Positions 28,773 through 37,821 of a stretch of DNA of 64,000 nucleotides are shown here, in pieces (position 1 is the first letter of the stretch; the number at the start of each line of letters is the position of its first letter). The notes below the pieces were generated by a model. It was not told the DNA's origin and did not search any database. It saw only the letters and a program-made list of their open reading frames with translations. Position numbers and translations under genes: made by a program. The stretch comes from Nocardia sp. NBC_01730 (GTDB lineage: Bacteria; Actinomycetota; Actinomycetes; Mycobacteriales; Mycobacteriaceae): positions 3,286,001 through 3,350,000 of the forward strand of contig NZ_CP109162.1 of NCBI RefSeq assembly GCF_035920445.1, in the 5' to 3' direction.

Positions 28773-29399
28773 GTGCCGCGTTTTCTGCCGATCACCCGCC
28801 ACGGACTCGTCGACCGGGTGATCCGCCACATCCTGACCACACACACCCACACGGTGATCGCCATCGACGGCGCAGACGCCGCCGAGCCCATTGCGTTCGC
28901 CGACCGGGTCGCCGCGGCCGTGCGCGACACCGGCCGATCCGCCGCCGTGGTCTCGGTGCACGACTATGTGCGGCCCGCCGCACTGCGCATGGAGCTCGGC
29001 CGTACCGACGAGATGTCCTATCGCACAGTGTGGTTCGACTTCGCGGCGCTGCGTCGCGAGGTGGTCGACGCCCTGCGTGACCAAGGCCGATGGCTTCCGG
29101 CCCTCTGGGACGAAGTCGCCGACCGCTCGGCGCGCGCGACGGTCCGCACAGCGCCACCCGCGACCACGATCGTCATCGCGGGCCCGATGCTCTCCGGCCG
29201 CCACCTCGACGCAGACGTGACCGTCCGACTGGACATGTCCGAGGCCGCCCTCCGGCGCGGAACCCCACCCGAAGCGGAATGGACAATCCCCGCACTGCTG
29301 CGGCATGACCGTGAGAACCCTTATACACCAACATTTTTCGTTCGATGGGATCATTCCGACCGCCCTGCGATCCGGATAGATGAGGACACTGTGGGATAG
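28773..29399 (+). CDS. Uridine-kinase-like P-loop protein with degenerate Walker A
   Basis: A 208-residue protein with the fold order of actinobacterial uridine kinase-like proteins: strand VIAIDG, a helix, VVSVHDYVRP, FDFAALRREVVDAL, IVIAGPML and a C-terminal Asp-rich part. The Walker A position reads DGADAAEPIAF, with no Lys or Ser/Thr where GxGKS/T should be. It therefore probably does not hydrolyse ATP normally. GTG 28773 has GGAG close upstream. It is divergent from tesB. Confidence 0.65.
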   Translation: MPRFLPITRHGLVDRVIRHILTTHTHTVIAIDGADAAEPIAFADRVAAAVRDTGRSAAVVSVHDYVRPAALRMELGRTDEMSYRTVWFDFAALRREVVDALRDQGRWLPALWDEVADRSARATVRTAPPATTIVIAGPMLSGRHLDADVTVRLDMSEAALRRGTPPEAEWTIPALLRHDRENPYTPTFFVRWDHSDRPAIRIDEDTVG

Positions 29400-29454
29400 G
29401 ACTCCACGCCCGGACACACCTGCGATCCCACCGACGAGCAGCGGACATGGCAGG

Positions 29455-30189
29455 TCAGACCAGACGGTGGCCGCCGTCGACGTGCAGCACGGTGCCGGTG
29501 ATGAACGGGTTGCGCATGAGGGCGAGCATGGCGTGGGCGATGTCGTCGGGCCGGCCGATGCGGCCGACTGGCAAGCGCGTGGCGAGTTGCCGATGGCGTT
29601 CAATTTTCGCGGGGCCTGCGATGGTGTCCCAGATCGGGGTGTCGACCCAGCCCGGGGAGATCACGTTGACACGGACAGGGCCGAGCTCGATGGCCAAGGC
29701 GTAGCCGAGCGAAGCGAGAGCGCCGTTGACGGCGGCGACCATGGCACCACCGGGAGCCGGGCGGTAGGCGGCGATACCGGAGGTGAAGGTGAGCGAGCCG
29801 CCGGAGACGAACCGCGCATGTTTGGCCAGCAGGGTCGGGCCGATCAGCTTGGCGGAAATCAGGCTTCGGGCCAGGTCGGCTTCGAAGGCGGCCACCGGCT
29901 GGTACGCGCCGGTGGCGTCGGCGGCGGTGGCGACCACGTGATCGACCGGTCCGAGGTCGGCGAACAGACGCTCGAGGTCGGCTTCGCGGGTGATGTCGGC
30001 GACGGCGGTGCGCACCGTGCCCGGCCCATCGGCAAGGGCGCGCCCGGCGGTGGCGAGCCGTTCGGCCGAGCGGCCGGCGATGGTGACCTCCGCACCGTCG
30101 GCGACGAGCGCGGCGGCCAGAGCGAGTCCCATGCCGGAACCGCCACCCACAATGACGACGCGCTCCGGTGTTGTCGTGCTTATTGTCAT
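29455..30189 (-). CDS. SDR-family protein with atypical active site
   Basis: A 244-residue classical-size short-chain dehydrogenase. It has the nucleotide motif VVIVGGGSGMGLALA, the TAADATGAY segment in place of NNAG, and the C-terminal DVxxPIWxT region (VDTPIWDT) and TGTVLHVDGG. The usual YxxxK is absent: the aligned stretch reads VAAVNG, so Tyr becomes Val and Lys becomes Asn. Such SDRs may bind NAD(P) without normal reductase activity or use another mechanism. ATG 30189. An inverted repeat lies 56 bases upstream. Confidence 0.8.
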   Translation of the reverse strand: MTISTTTPERVVIVGGGSGMGLALAAALVADGAEVTIAGRSAERLATAGRALADGPGTVRTAVADITREADLERLFADLGPVDHVVATAADATGAYQPVAAFEADLARSLISAKLIGPTLLAKHARFVSGGSLTFTSGIAAYRPAPGGAMVAAVNGALASLGYALAIELGPVRVNVISPGWVDTPIWDTIAGPAKIERHRQLATRLPVGRIGRPDDIAHAMLALMRNPFITGTVLHVDGGHRLV

Positions 30190-30244
30190 GCCTCCAGCCG
30201 ACCATCGGCGCGGCCGAGTGTCCATGTCGCACTGCCGAACTCGC

Positions 30245-30261
30245 GTTAGTCGTGAACTAAC
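30245..30261. promoter_or_regulatory. Inverted repeat upstream of the SDR gene
   Basis: GTTAGT-CGTGA-ACTAAC has perfect 6-base arms. It lies between the SDR start and the 3' end of the MTB12-like gene, where the SDR promoter should be. No regulator gene is adjacent; the cognate factor is unknown. Confidence 0.45.
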
Positions 30262-30357
30262 ACCGCAGGTAGCCACATTGGGCGGCCCGGCCGCCGCGGC
30301 GAGCGGCGACCGGGCCTGGATCGGTTGTCGCCGTTCGGCGGCAACCGGAGATATCGG

Positions 30358-30852
30358 TCAGGCGGCGCAGGCCGGGGACTGCTGGTTGAGGTTGCTCAGC
30401 GCCTGACAGGCCCAGGCCTTCTGCACCTTCCACTTGCCGCCCTCCAGGACGAAGGGGACATCGACCTGGTTCTCCTGATTGTTGATCGTGAACTTGGCCT
30501 GCGCGGTGACGCTGTCACCGAAGGCGGTGACGCCCGTGACCACGGCCGAGGCGTTGGCCTGCTTAAACGCATCAGCCAGGCGGTTCGGCAGGCCGGGGTC
30601 GGCCTCGATACCCTGCACGAGGTCGACCTTCTGCTCGTTCGGCACCGCCGGATCGAGGGCGCGCTGCAGCAGAGCATTGAGCTCGTCGGCGGTGGGCGGG
30701 GCAGGCGTGTTCGCGGTCGCCGAGGCGCTGGTCATGGTGCGGGCCGGCTTAGGCGAGTCGCTCTTGTCGTCGCTACCACAGGCAGCCAGGCTCAGGGTGG
30801 CCGCGGTAGCCAGGCCTGCAACGGCGAGGCGTCCGGTCATGCGAAGCTTCAA
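30358..30852 (-). CDS. MTB12-like secreted low-molecular-weight antigen lipoprotein
   Basis: A 164-residue exported protein. TTG 30852 has AAGGA about eight bases upstream and gives a basic signal start (MKLRMTGRL); ATG 30840 is the alternative. The signal ends in lipobox LAAC-G, then a Ser/Thr/Pro linker, then a cystatin/NTF2-like domain ending in a C...C pair (ACQAL...SPACA). The pattern matches the low-molecular-weight antigen MTB12/CFP-2 group (Rv2376c-like) of mycobacteria and Nocardia. Function in the envelope is unknown. Confidence 0.82.
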   Translation of the reverse strand: MKLRMTGRLAVAGLATAATLSLAACGSDDKSDSPKPARTMTSASATANTPAPPTADELNALLQRALDPAVPNEQKVDLVQGIEADPGLPNRLADAFKQANASAVVTGVTAFGDSVTAQAKFTINNQENQVDVPFVLEGGKWKVQKAWACQALSNLNQQSPACAA

Positions 30853-31015
30853 CTGTTCGTCCTTTGCGTTCGGATCTATCCCGACGGTGAGAGGGCACGA
30901 CATGGCCGGTAGGGGCCATCGAATTGCGAAGCTACTGAGCACGATTGTGAGAACTCTGAGACAACATTCTAGGTGTTGTGAGGGTTGAATCCGCGTAACG
31001 CCGCTCCTTGGGCCC

Positions 31016-31900
31016 CTATTTCGCCGACGGTTCGCCCGCCAGCGCGGCGACCAGTGCCGCGACCGCGGGATGGCGAACGGCCGCACGCCAGGCGGCCGCG
31101 TAGGTCACCACGAGCGGTGCGCCGCGCAGCGGCCGCCAGGCCAAGCCGGGCACGTCGGCCGCCCGCGCAGAGCTGAGCCCGATCATGTCGGGCCGCGACG
31201 GCAGCACCGCGAGCATCTGCGCGTGCCCCATCGCGCTGTCGCTGAGCCTAACCTGGGCACCCTGTTCGGCGAGCGTGCGCAGCAGCGAATCATGCAGGCC
31301 GGCAGCCGATTCGCGTGCGAACAAGATCAGCTCCTGGCCGGTGAGATCGGCCGGGTCGAGCAGCGCGGTGCCCGCGAGCGGATGTCGCGCCGACATCAGG
31401 ACGCCGAGTTCCTCGCGCGCGATCGGACGCTGTGCGAAGCGCTCTGGCAGGTCCACCGGTGTGCGGACCAACGCAACATCGATTTCGTCGTCGTCGAGCA
31501 GGCGAACCTGATCAGCGGTGGTCCCTCCGGTGAACACCATGCGCGTGCCGGGCAATCGGGCGGCGAGCAGGTTTTCGATGCGTGTCGGCAGCCAGGGCGG
31601 AACACCGTTCAGCAGACCGAGCCGGAGCACCGGCGCACCGGCGGCGGACGCGCGCGTGGTCTCCCGGATCGCCTCGTCCATCGCGCGCAGCACGTCCTTG
31701 CCGGTACGCAGCAACACCGCACCGGCGGCGGTCAGCTCGACCCGGGGTTCCCGGAGCAGCAGTGGACCACCCAGCTCACGTTCCAGCACCTTGATCTGCT
31801 GGCTGAGGGTTGGTGTCGAGATGAACAATCGCTCCGCGGCCCGGCGGAAGTGCAATTCCTCCGCCAGGACCACGAAGTATCGCAACTGCCGCAACTCCAC
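31016..31900 (-). CDS. LysR-family transcription factor
   Basis: A 294-residue regulator. The winged helix is LRQLRYFVVLAEELHF...AAERLFISTPTLSQQIKVLERELG, followed by the usual linker helix and a periplasmic-binding-like effector domain (RLGLLNGVPPWLP, DVALVRTP). GTG 31900. It lies 24 bases downstream of pdxS on the same strand, so it may be read through from pdxS; the target is not evident because no divergent gene is next to it. Confidence 0.92.
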   Translation of the reverse strand: MELRQLRYFVVLAEELHFRRAAERLFISTPTLSQQIKVLERELGGPLLLREPRVELTAAGAVLLRTGKDVLRAMDEAIRETTRASAAGAPVLRLGLLNGVPPWLPTRIENLLAARLPGTRMVFTGGTTADQVRLLDDDEIDVALVRTPVDLPERFAQRPIAREELGVLMSARHPLAGTALLDPADLTGQELILFARESAAGLHDSLLRTLAEQGAQVRLSDSAMGHAQMLAVLPSRPDMIGLSSARAADVPGLAWRPLRGAPLVVTYAAAWRAAVRHPAVAALVAALAGEPSAK

Positions 31901-31924
31901 ACGGCAGACGCTACCGGCCGGTGC

Positions 31925-32827
31925 TCACCAGCCGCGCTCGGCCAACCGGTGCGGCTGCGCGATCTCCTCGACGTTGATGCCGACCATGGCCTCGCCGAGA
32001 CCGCGCGACACCTTGGCCAGCACGTCCGGATCGTCGTAGAAGGTGGTGGCCTTGACGATCGCGGCGGCACGCTGCGCCGGGTTGCCGGACTTGAAGATGC
32101 CGGAGCCGACGAACACGCCCTCGGCGCCGAGCTGCATCATCATCGCGGCGTCGGCCGGGGTGGCGATGCCGCCCGCGGTGAACAGCACGACGGGCAGCTT
32201 GCCGGTCCCGGCGATCTCGCGGACCAGCTCGTAGGGCGCCTGCAGCTCCTTGGCCGCGACGAACAGTTCGTCCTCCGGCAGCGACGACAGCCTGCGGATC
32301 TCCTGGCGGATCTTGCGCATGTGCGTGGTGGCGTTGGACACGTCGCCGGTACCCGCCTCACCCTTGGAGCGAATCATGGCCGCGCCCTCGGTGATTCGAC
32401 GCAGCGCCTCACCCAGGTTGGTGGCGCCGCAGACGAACGGCGCGGTGAAGTTCCACTTGTCGATGTGGTTGGCGTAGTCCGCCGGGGTGAGCACCTCGGA
32501 CTCGTCGATGTAGTCGACGCCGAGGCTCTGCAGGATCTGCGCCTCCACGAAGTGGCCGATGCGGGCCTTCGCCATCACCGGGATGGAGACGGCGGAGATG
32601 ATGCCCTCGATCATGTCCGGGTCGCTCATCCGGGACACGCCACCCTGCGCGCGGATGTCGGCCGGGACGCGCTCCAGCGCCATGACCGCGACCGCGCCCG
32701 CGTCCTCGGCGATCTTGGCCTGGTCAGCGGTGACGACATCCATGATCACCCCGCCCTTGAGCATCTCGGCCATGCCGCGCTTCACGCGGGCGGTACCGAC
32801 GGTCTGGGTGGTCTCGGGCGTGGTCAC
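31925..32827 (-). CDS. pdxS: Pyridoxal 5'-phosphate synthase lyase subunit
   Basis: Makes PLP from ribose 5-phosphate, glyceraldehyde 3-phosphate and PdxT-supplied ammonia. The 300-residue (beta/alpha)8 protein has [17 protein letters not shown], the RMSDP region, [13 protein letters not shown] and a Lys-bearing segment [15 protein letters not shown] chose GTG 32827: AGGAG lies six bases upstream and the length equals the family norm; an ATG six codons upstream is less likely. Confidence 0.97.
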   Translation of the reverse strand: MTTPETTQTVGTARVKRGMAEMLKGGVIMDVVTADQAKIAEDAGAVAVMALERVPADIRAQGGVSRMSDPDMIEGIISAVSIPVMAKARIGHFVEAQILQSLGVDYIDESEVLTPADYANHIDKWNFTAPFVCGATNLGEALRRITEGAAMIRSKGEAGTGDVSNATTHMRKIRQEIRRLSSLPEDELFVAAKELQAPYELVREIAGTGKLPVVLFTAGGIATPADAAMMMQLGAEGVFVGSGIFKSGNPAQRAAAIVKATTFYDDPDVLAKVSRGLGEAMVGINVEEIAQPHRLAERGW

Positions 32828-33033
32828 GGCAAACTCCTGAGTCATGTGCGCCAATCGGGTCGCTCGGATTCGAACGACACGATTCTAGGCGTCCGCAAAA
32901 GGCCACTTGATAGCCAGTTGGAGTGCACTGGCCTGGTGTGATCTCGGATATCGCGGCGGCGCACGCCGGGAAGGCGCGGCAGCCGCGCATTCCCTGCGAT
33001 CCACTGGCCTGCCCGGCCCTGCCGGGTGCCGCG

Positions 33034-33171
33034 TCAGAGCGGGCCGACCACCAGCAACTGCGCCCAGTACTCCGCGGCAGCGGGCCCCACGAGGGGCAAC
33101 AGGAAATCGAACAACAGATACGACATGAAACCAACTACCTCCACACCGAGCGAGATCGGCCCCACCTTCAT
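33034..33171 (-). CDS. Possible small hydrophobic protein
   Basis: A 45-codon frame starting MKVGPISLGVEV with one or two hydrophobic stretches (GFMSYLLFDFLLPLVG and AQLLVVGPL). Third codon positions are GC-rich like real genes here, and nothing else is annotated in the 457-base gap between the Nudix gene and pdxS. The ribosome site is weak. It may be chance. The rest of this gap shows no feature I can name. Confidence 0.35.
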   Translation of the reverse strand: MKVGPISLGVEVVGFMSYLLFDFLLPLVGPAAAEYWAQLLVVGPL

Positions 33172-33284
33172 CGGGACCACGACACCGAATTCGAGCGCGT
33201 CCCTGACAGCACTACCCTCCGGGCCCATGATTCACCGCGACGCTATCACGATCGTGAAACACATCACACGCCCGCACGACCCGG

Positions 33285-34328
33285 TCAGCGGATGGAGCGG
33301 ACCTCGGGATCGGCGGATCCGGACGCGGCCTCGGCGGCCTCGGCGAGCAGTTCGTCCAGGTGATACGGGTAGACGGTTTCGCAGGAACGGTCCAGCTCGA
33401 CGATGTCCTGGACGGTGCACCATTTGTGACCGGTGATGGAGCGACGTTCGATCACGGTCTGGTTCGCCGCATGCGGTTCGAAACCGCGCACGCGCAGGGC
33501 GAAGAACAGCTCTTCGGAGCGGATCAGATCGCCATTGAACGGGAACACCGCGACCCGACGCCAGATCGGGCCGCGCAAACCGTCCGGGTCCGCCCGGTGC
33601 CCGGTCTCCTCGTAGAGCTCGCGCACGGCGGCGGCGCGCAGGCTCTCCCCCGGCTCTACTCCGCCGCCGACGGTGAACCAGAACGATGCCTCCGGCGTCT
33701 TGGGGTCGTTGCCGCGCATCAGCAGGGTCCGGTCGTCCTCGTCGAACAGCACGATGCGCGCGGTGGTGCGGATGGTGTCTACGGCGAGGCCGGTGGACGC
33801 GGCGGGCGTGGCCCGCTCGGTGATCTCGAAGTAGGACGGCAGCGGCGCGGTGCCGCCGAGATGCAGGATGCGCACCGGGCGCCGGGTACGCAGCGCGAGC
33901 GTGTCACGCACCGCGTCGTTGTGGAAGCGGCGCGCGATGAGCACGCGCGCTTCGGCGTCGGCCAGCTCGGCGACCAGTTGGGGGCGCAGACTGCTGATGT
34001 CGACCGCCGACAACGCCGAGGACAGCTGGTTCTCGACGGTCTCCCGATCGCCGGGCCCGGCCCGCTCGGCCCGGCCCGCCAGCGCGGACAGGTGTCTGGC
34101 CCGCTCGGACAGCGTCGGATCGGAGGGGCCCGCGATCGCCAAGGCGACCGACCTGGCCACCACCGCCCTCCGCGCCAAAGCCGCGTCGAGCGCCTGCCAG
34201 GACTGGTCGGAGCGCACGTGCAGCCGGTCGAGCCGGTTGGCGGTCGCGTACGCCCAGAGACCGATCGCAATAACCACCGCGGCGATGAGCGCGAGGACGA
34301 GAACCGTCGTCGCGGAGAAGGTGATCAT
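33285..34328 (-). CDS. Membrane-anchored Nudix hydrolase with LemA-like N-terminus
   Basis: A 347-residue protein. A transmembrane helix spans about residues 5-27. A helical LemA-like part follows (WQALDAALARRA). The C-terminal Nudix domain has the box GGVEPGESLRAAAVRELYEE with the catalytic REx2EE. Nudix enzymes hydrolyse nucleoside diphosphates linked to another moiety; the substrate is unknown. The ATG overlaps the pimA stop (ATGA), so it is translationally coupled to the PIM operon, like Rv2609c in M. tuberculosis. Confidence 0.9.
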   Translation of the reverse strand: MITFSATTVLVLALIAAVVIAIGLWAYATANRLDRLHVRSDQSWQALDAALARRAVVARSVALAIAGPSDPTLSERARHLSALAGRAERAGPGDRETVENQLSSALSAVDISSLRPQLVAELADAEARVLIARRFHNDAVRDTLALRTRRPVRILHLGGTAPLPSYFEITERATPAASTGLAVDTIRTTARIVLFDEDDRTLLMRGNDPKTPEASFWFTVGGGVEPGESLRAAAVRELYEETGHRADPDGLRGPIWRRVAVFPFNGDLIRSEELFFALRVRGFEPHAANQTVIERRSITGHKWCTVQDIVELDRSCETVYPYHLDELLAEAAEAASGSADPEVRSIR

Positions 34329-35449
34329 CCGGCGGCCCGCACCCGGGTGTCGCCGATGGTCACCGTCTCGTACACCCGCAGGATCTGCTCGGCCACCACT
34401 GGCCAGTCGTACTCGCCCACCACCTGCGTCGCGGTGTGCACCAGCGCCTCCCTGCGCACCTCGTCGGTGAGCACGGTGTGCAGCGCGGCGGCCAGGGCGT
34501 CCGAATCGCCCACCGGGACGAGCATGCCAGCCGCCCCGTCGCGCAGCACCCGGCGGAAGGCGTCCAGTTCGCTGGCGACCACGGCGGTTCCGGCGGCCAT
34601 CGCCTCGATCAGGATGATGCCGAAGCTTTCCCCACCGAGATTGGGCGCGACGTAGACGTCGGCACTGCGCATTGCCGAGGCTTTCTCCTCGTCGGACACC
34701 TGGCCGAGGAAGCGCAGGTGCCCGGCGAGCGGCCCCGCCTCACGGCGCAGCCGGTCCTCGTCGCCGCGCCCCACGATGAGGATCTCCACCTCCGGATGCC
34801 TGCGCGCCAGGTCGGGCAGCGCGCCGAGCAATACCTCCATGCCCTTGCGCGGCTCGTCGTAGCGGCCGAGGAACAGCACCGTCCCGCCCGCGCGCGGATA
34901 GCCGGGCAGCATCGGCGCCCTGGCGAACGCGGGGACGTCGACGCCGTTGGGGATCTCTACCGCGTCCGACCCCAACGCCTCAACCTGCCAGCGCCGCGCC
35001 AGCTCGGAGACGGCGATGCGGCCGGAGATCTTCTCGTGGTAGGGGCGCAGCACGCCCTGAAAGGTACTCAGCACCAATGATTTCGTCGTCGAGGTGTGGA
35101 AGGTCGCGACGATCGGACCCTCGGCGATCTTCAGCGCGAGCATGGACAGGCTCGGCGCGTTGGGCTCGTGGATGTGCAGTACGTCGAAGTCGTTTCCGTC
35201 GATCCAACGGCGAATCCTGGTGTAGGCCATAGGACCGAAGGACAATCGGGCCACCGAGCCGTTGTACGGAATCGCGACCGCGCGTCCCGCCGACACCACG
35301 AACTCCGGCAGCGGCGTGTCGTCGGCCGCGGGCGCGAGCACGCTCACCTTGTGCCCGCGTTCGATGAACACTCGCGCCAGCTCGACCACATGCGCCTGCA
35401 CGCCGCCAGGGACGTCGAACGAATAGGGGCAGACCATGCCGACCTTCAT
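34325..35449 (-). CDS. pimA: Phosphatidylinositol alpha-mannosyltransferase
   Basis: Transfers mannose from GDP-mannose to phosphatidylinositol, first step of PIM, lipomannan and lipoarabinomannan synthesis. The 374-residue GT4 enzyme has the N-terminal GGVQAHV loop, HEPNAPSLS, the hydrophobic/basic membrane-contact region and the C-terminal E-x7-E pattern in ESFGIILIEAMAAG. Start ATG 35449 overlaps the preceding gene's stop by ATGA. Confidence 0.96.
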   Translation of the reverse strand: MKVGMVCPYSFDVPGGVQAHVVELARVFIERGHKVSVLAPAADDTPLPEFVVSAGRAVAIPYNGSVARLSFGPMAYTRIRRWIDGNDFDVLHIHEPNAPSLSMLALKIAEGPIVATFHTSTTKSLVLSTFQGVLRPYHEKISGRIAVSELARRWQVEALGSDAVEIPNGVDVPAFARAPMLPGYPRAGGTVLFLGRYDEPRKGMEVLLGALPDLARRHPEVEILIVGRGDEDRLRREAGPLAGHLRFLGQVSDEEKASAMRSADVYVAPNLGGESFGIILIEAMAAGTAVVASELDAFRRVLRDGAAGMLVPVGDSDALAAALHTVLTDEVRREALVHTATQVVGEYDWPVVAEQILRVYETVTIGDTRVRAAG

Positions 35450-36414
35450 GGCGACTCGTCTCCCTGTTCGACCCGGATGCTCGCCTGCGCGGCGGCGATT
35501 CCGGCGCGCCGCTCCAGGGACAGGTCGCTTTCCCACAGCGGCTGCAGCATGTGCCAATCGGCAGGGTGTCGGGCGATGTTCGCGGCGAACCGGTCCGCCA
35601 ATGCCTGGGTAGCCGCCGCCACGCCACCGGAAACATCCAGCGGTGCTTCAACTTTCAGGCCCCAGTTCTCGCGCCCTTCGGCATCGACCTCGAACCACGC
35701 GTGCACCGGCAGCAACGCGGCGCCGGTCTCGACGGCCAGTTTCGCCGCGCCCCCCGGCATCCAGGTGCGCTCGCCGAAGAACTGGACGGGGACTCCCCTA
35801 CCGGTGAGGTCGCGCTCCCCCATCAGGCACACGATCTTGTTCTCCCGCAGCCGCGCCGCCAGCTGCCGGAACGGCGGTTGCTCGCCGCCGGTCAGTGGGA
35901 ACACTTCGAAGCCGAGGCTCTCCCGGTACGCGACGAACCGCTCGAACAGCGATTCCGGCTTCAGCCGTTCAGCGACAGTGGTCGGATTGCCGTAGTGCTG
36001 CACCAGCCAGACACCGGCAATGTCCCAATTGCCGGAGTGTGGGAGCACCAGGACCACGCCGCGGCCCTCGTCCAGCGCGGCATCGAGGAACGGCAGCCCG
36101 TCGACCCGGTAGTCGATCGCCTTGTGGTCCATGGCGGGTAGCCGGAACGCCTCACGCCAGTACCGGGCATACGACCGCATGCTCGCGCGGATCAGCTCGT
36201 CCGGCACGTCGGCGGGCAGCACCCCGAGCACACGGGCCAGGTTGCGTCGCAATTGATTCGGCGGACCGCCCGCGTGGAATTCCCGGTTGGCACGCCGGGC
36301 GAACCGGTCGCCACCCACGTCGAACAGCCGCCGGGCCGTCTGCTCCGGCAGCGCACGCACCAGCCGCCAGCCCGCCACGTATCCGGCGGCACCGAGCTGC
36401 TCCCCGATGCTCAT
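35446..36414 (-). CDS. Phosphatidylinositol mannoside acyltransferase
   Basis: LpxL/HtrB-like acyltransferase of 322 residues that acylates the mannose of PIM, equivalent to PatA (Rv2611c). The HxxxxD-type motif is LPHSGNWD at about residue 125. A conserved Glu follows in LMGERDLTG. It lies between pgsA and pimA and overlaps pimA by four bases. PatA-type enzymes sit on the inner face of the membrane. Confidence 0.93.
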   Translation of the reverse strand: MSIGEQLGAAGYVAGWRLVRALPEQTARRLFDVGGDRFARRANREFHAGGPPNQLRRNLARVLGVLPADVPDELIRASMRSYARYWREAFRLPAMDHKAIDYRVDGLPFLDAALDEGRGVVLVLPHSGNWDIAGVWLVQHYGNPTTVAERLKPESLFERFVAYRESLGFEVFPLTGGEQPPFRQLAARLRENKIVCLMGERDLTGRGVPVQFFGERTWMPGGAAKLAVETGAALLPVHAWFEVDAEGRENWGLKVEAPLDVSGGVAAATQALADRFAANIARHPADWHMLQPLWESDLSLERRAGIAAAQASIRVEQGDESP

Positions 36415-36502
36415 GCGATCTCCACCACTTCTCGTCCATAGCCCGCGGCCGCGGATGTCCCGGTGCCTTCGTCGACGTATCGGCGCTCGGCACAGGGTGT
36501 TG

Positions 36503-37198
36503 TCACGACGGGAGCCCCGTGGTGTCGGAGGCTCCCGCGCTCGGATTCCGTGGCTGCCCGGAGGGCATCACGTCGCGCGCCCCCGGCGAATTGCGCACGG
36601 CGAGCACCCGCTGGAAGACGGTGACGATACTGAGCACCGCGAGAATCCACATCGCCAGGTGGACGGCATAGGTGAGCCAGTCGATGTCCCAGTATCCGCC
36701 GATGCCGGTCAATCCCGCGCCGACCAGCACGATGATCAGCCGGTCCGGTCGTTCGATGATGCCGCCGTCCGCGGACAACCCGCTGGCCTCGGCGCGGGCT
36801 TTGGCGTAGGAGATCACCTGCGAGGTCACCAGGACGACGAGTGTCGCGAAGAACAGCGGCCTGTGCTGCTCATGGAAGACCGCCCACCAGGCCAGGCCGG
36901 CGAAGATGGCGCCGTCGGCCACCCGGTCACAGGTGGCGTCGAGCACCGCACCGTATTTCGTGCCTCCGCCGCGCGCCCTGGCCATCGCGCCGTCGAGCAT
37001 GTCGAACATGACGAACAGCCAGATCACGATGGTTCCCCAGAACAGGTGACCGGTCGGGAACAAGGTGACCGCGGCGGCGATCGAGGCGGTCGTGCCGATC
37101 AGCGTCACCGCATCGGGAGTGAGTCCCGTGCTGACCAGAGCCCTGCCCAGCGGCGCCGTCGCCTTGGCGAACGTTTCGCGGCCGAAGAAGCTCAGCAC
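36503..37198 (-). CDS. pgsA: CDP-alcohol phosphotransferase, phosphatidylinositol phosphate synthase
   Basis: Joins CDP-diacylglycerol and inositol phosphate to make the PI precursor for PIMs. The 231-residue membrane protein carries the full CAP signature (DMLDGAMAR then GAVLDATCDR: DxxDGxxAR...GxxxD...D). About six helices follow. The C-terminal tail is disordered. GTG 37198 has GGGGCGG seven bases upstream. In Mycobacteriales this gene is Rv2612c. Confidence 0.93.
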   Translation of the reverse strand: MLSFFGRETFAKATAPLGRALVSTGLTPDAVTLIGTTASIAAAVTLFPTGHLFWGTIVIWLFVMFDMLDGAMARARGGGTKYGAVLDATCDRVADGAIFAGLAWWAVFHEQHRPLFFATLVVLVTSQVISYAKARAEASGLSADGGIIERPDRLIIVLVGAGLTGIGGYWDIDWLTYAVHLAMWILAVLSIVTVFQRVLAVRNSPGARDVMPSGQPRNPSAGASDTTGLPS

Positions 37199-37218
37199 AG
37201 TTGATCCGCCCCGCTCAT

Positions 37219-37821
37219 CTACGCCTCCTTCCAGGCCGCCGAGAGCAGCGCCCTGGTCTCACGCAAGAGTTGCGGCATCACCTTCACCCCGCCGACGACG
37301 GTGATGAAATTCGCGTCACCACCCCAGCGGGGCACGATGTGCTGGTGCAGGTGATCGGCCAGCGAACCGCCCGCCACGCCACCGAGATTCAGCCCGACGT
37401 TGAAGCCGTGCGGCCGGGACACCTTCTTCATCACCCGGATGGCCTGCTGAGTGAACGCCATCAGCTCGGCGCTCTCGGCCTCGGTGAGGTCCTCCAGGTT
37501 GGCCACCTTGCGATAGGGCACCACCATCATGTGCCCCGGGTTGTACGGGTACAGGTTGAGCACCGCGTACACCAGCTCGCCGCGGGCGATGACCAATCCG
37601 TCTTCGTCGGACATCTTCGGGATGTCGGTGAACGGGTGGCCCGTCGAATCCTTGGGACCCGGCGTGGCCGCCTCCGCGATGTAGGACATCCGATACGGCG
37701 TCCACAAACGCAGCAGCCGATCCGGTTCCCCGGCGCCCGTGTCCACGAGACTCTTCTGCTCGTCCGACGCCGCGGTCTCGCCCAGATCCGCGAGCCCGTC
37801 CGGCACCGTGCGCTCGGTCAT
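37219..37821 (-). CDS. HIT-family hydrolase/Ap4A phosphorylase-like
   Basis: A 200-residue histidine-triad protein with the motif [10 protein letters not shown] at about 158. The HxHxH histidines are catalytic and bind nucleotide phosphate. A C-terminal extension follows. The homologue Rv2613c is described as an Ap4A phosphorylase. Start ATG 37821 overlaps the thrS stop by ATGA, so it is coupled to thrS. The thrS-HIT-pgsA-PatA-pimA order is conserved in mycobacteria. Confidence 0.92.
   Translation of the reverse strand: MTERTVPDGLADLGETAASDEQKSLVDTGAGEPDRLLRLWTPYRMSYIAEAATPGPKDSTGHPFTDIPKMSDEDGLVIARGELVYAVLNLYPYNPGHMMVVPYRKVANLEDLTEAESAELMAFTQQAIRVMKKVSRPHGFNVGLNLGGVAGGSLADHLHQHIVPRWGGDANFITVVGGVKVMPQLLRETRALLSAAWKEA

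Noticed and set aside
31070..32941. A 623-codon plus-strand open frame opposite the LysR and pdxS genes.
   Set aside because: Both minus-strand genes are complete and recognisable.
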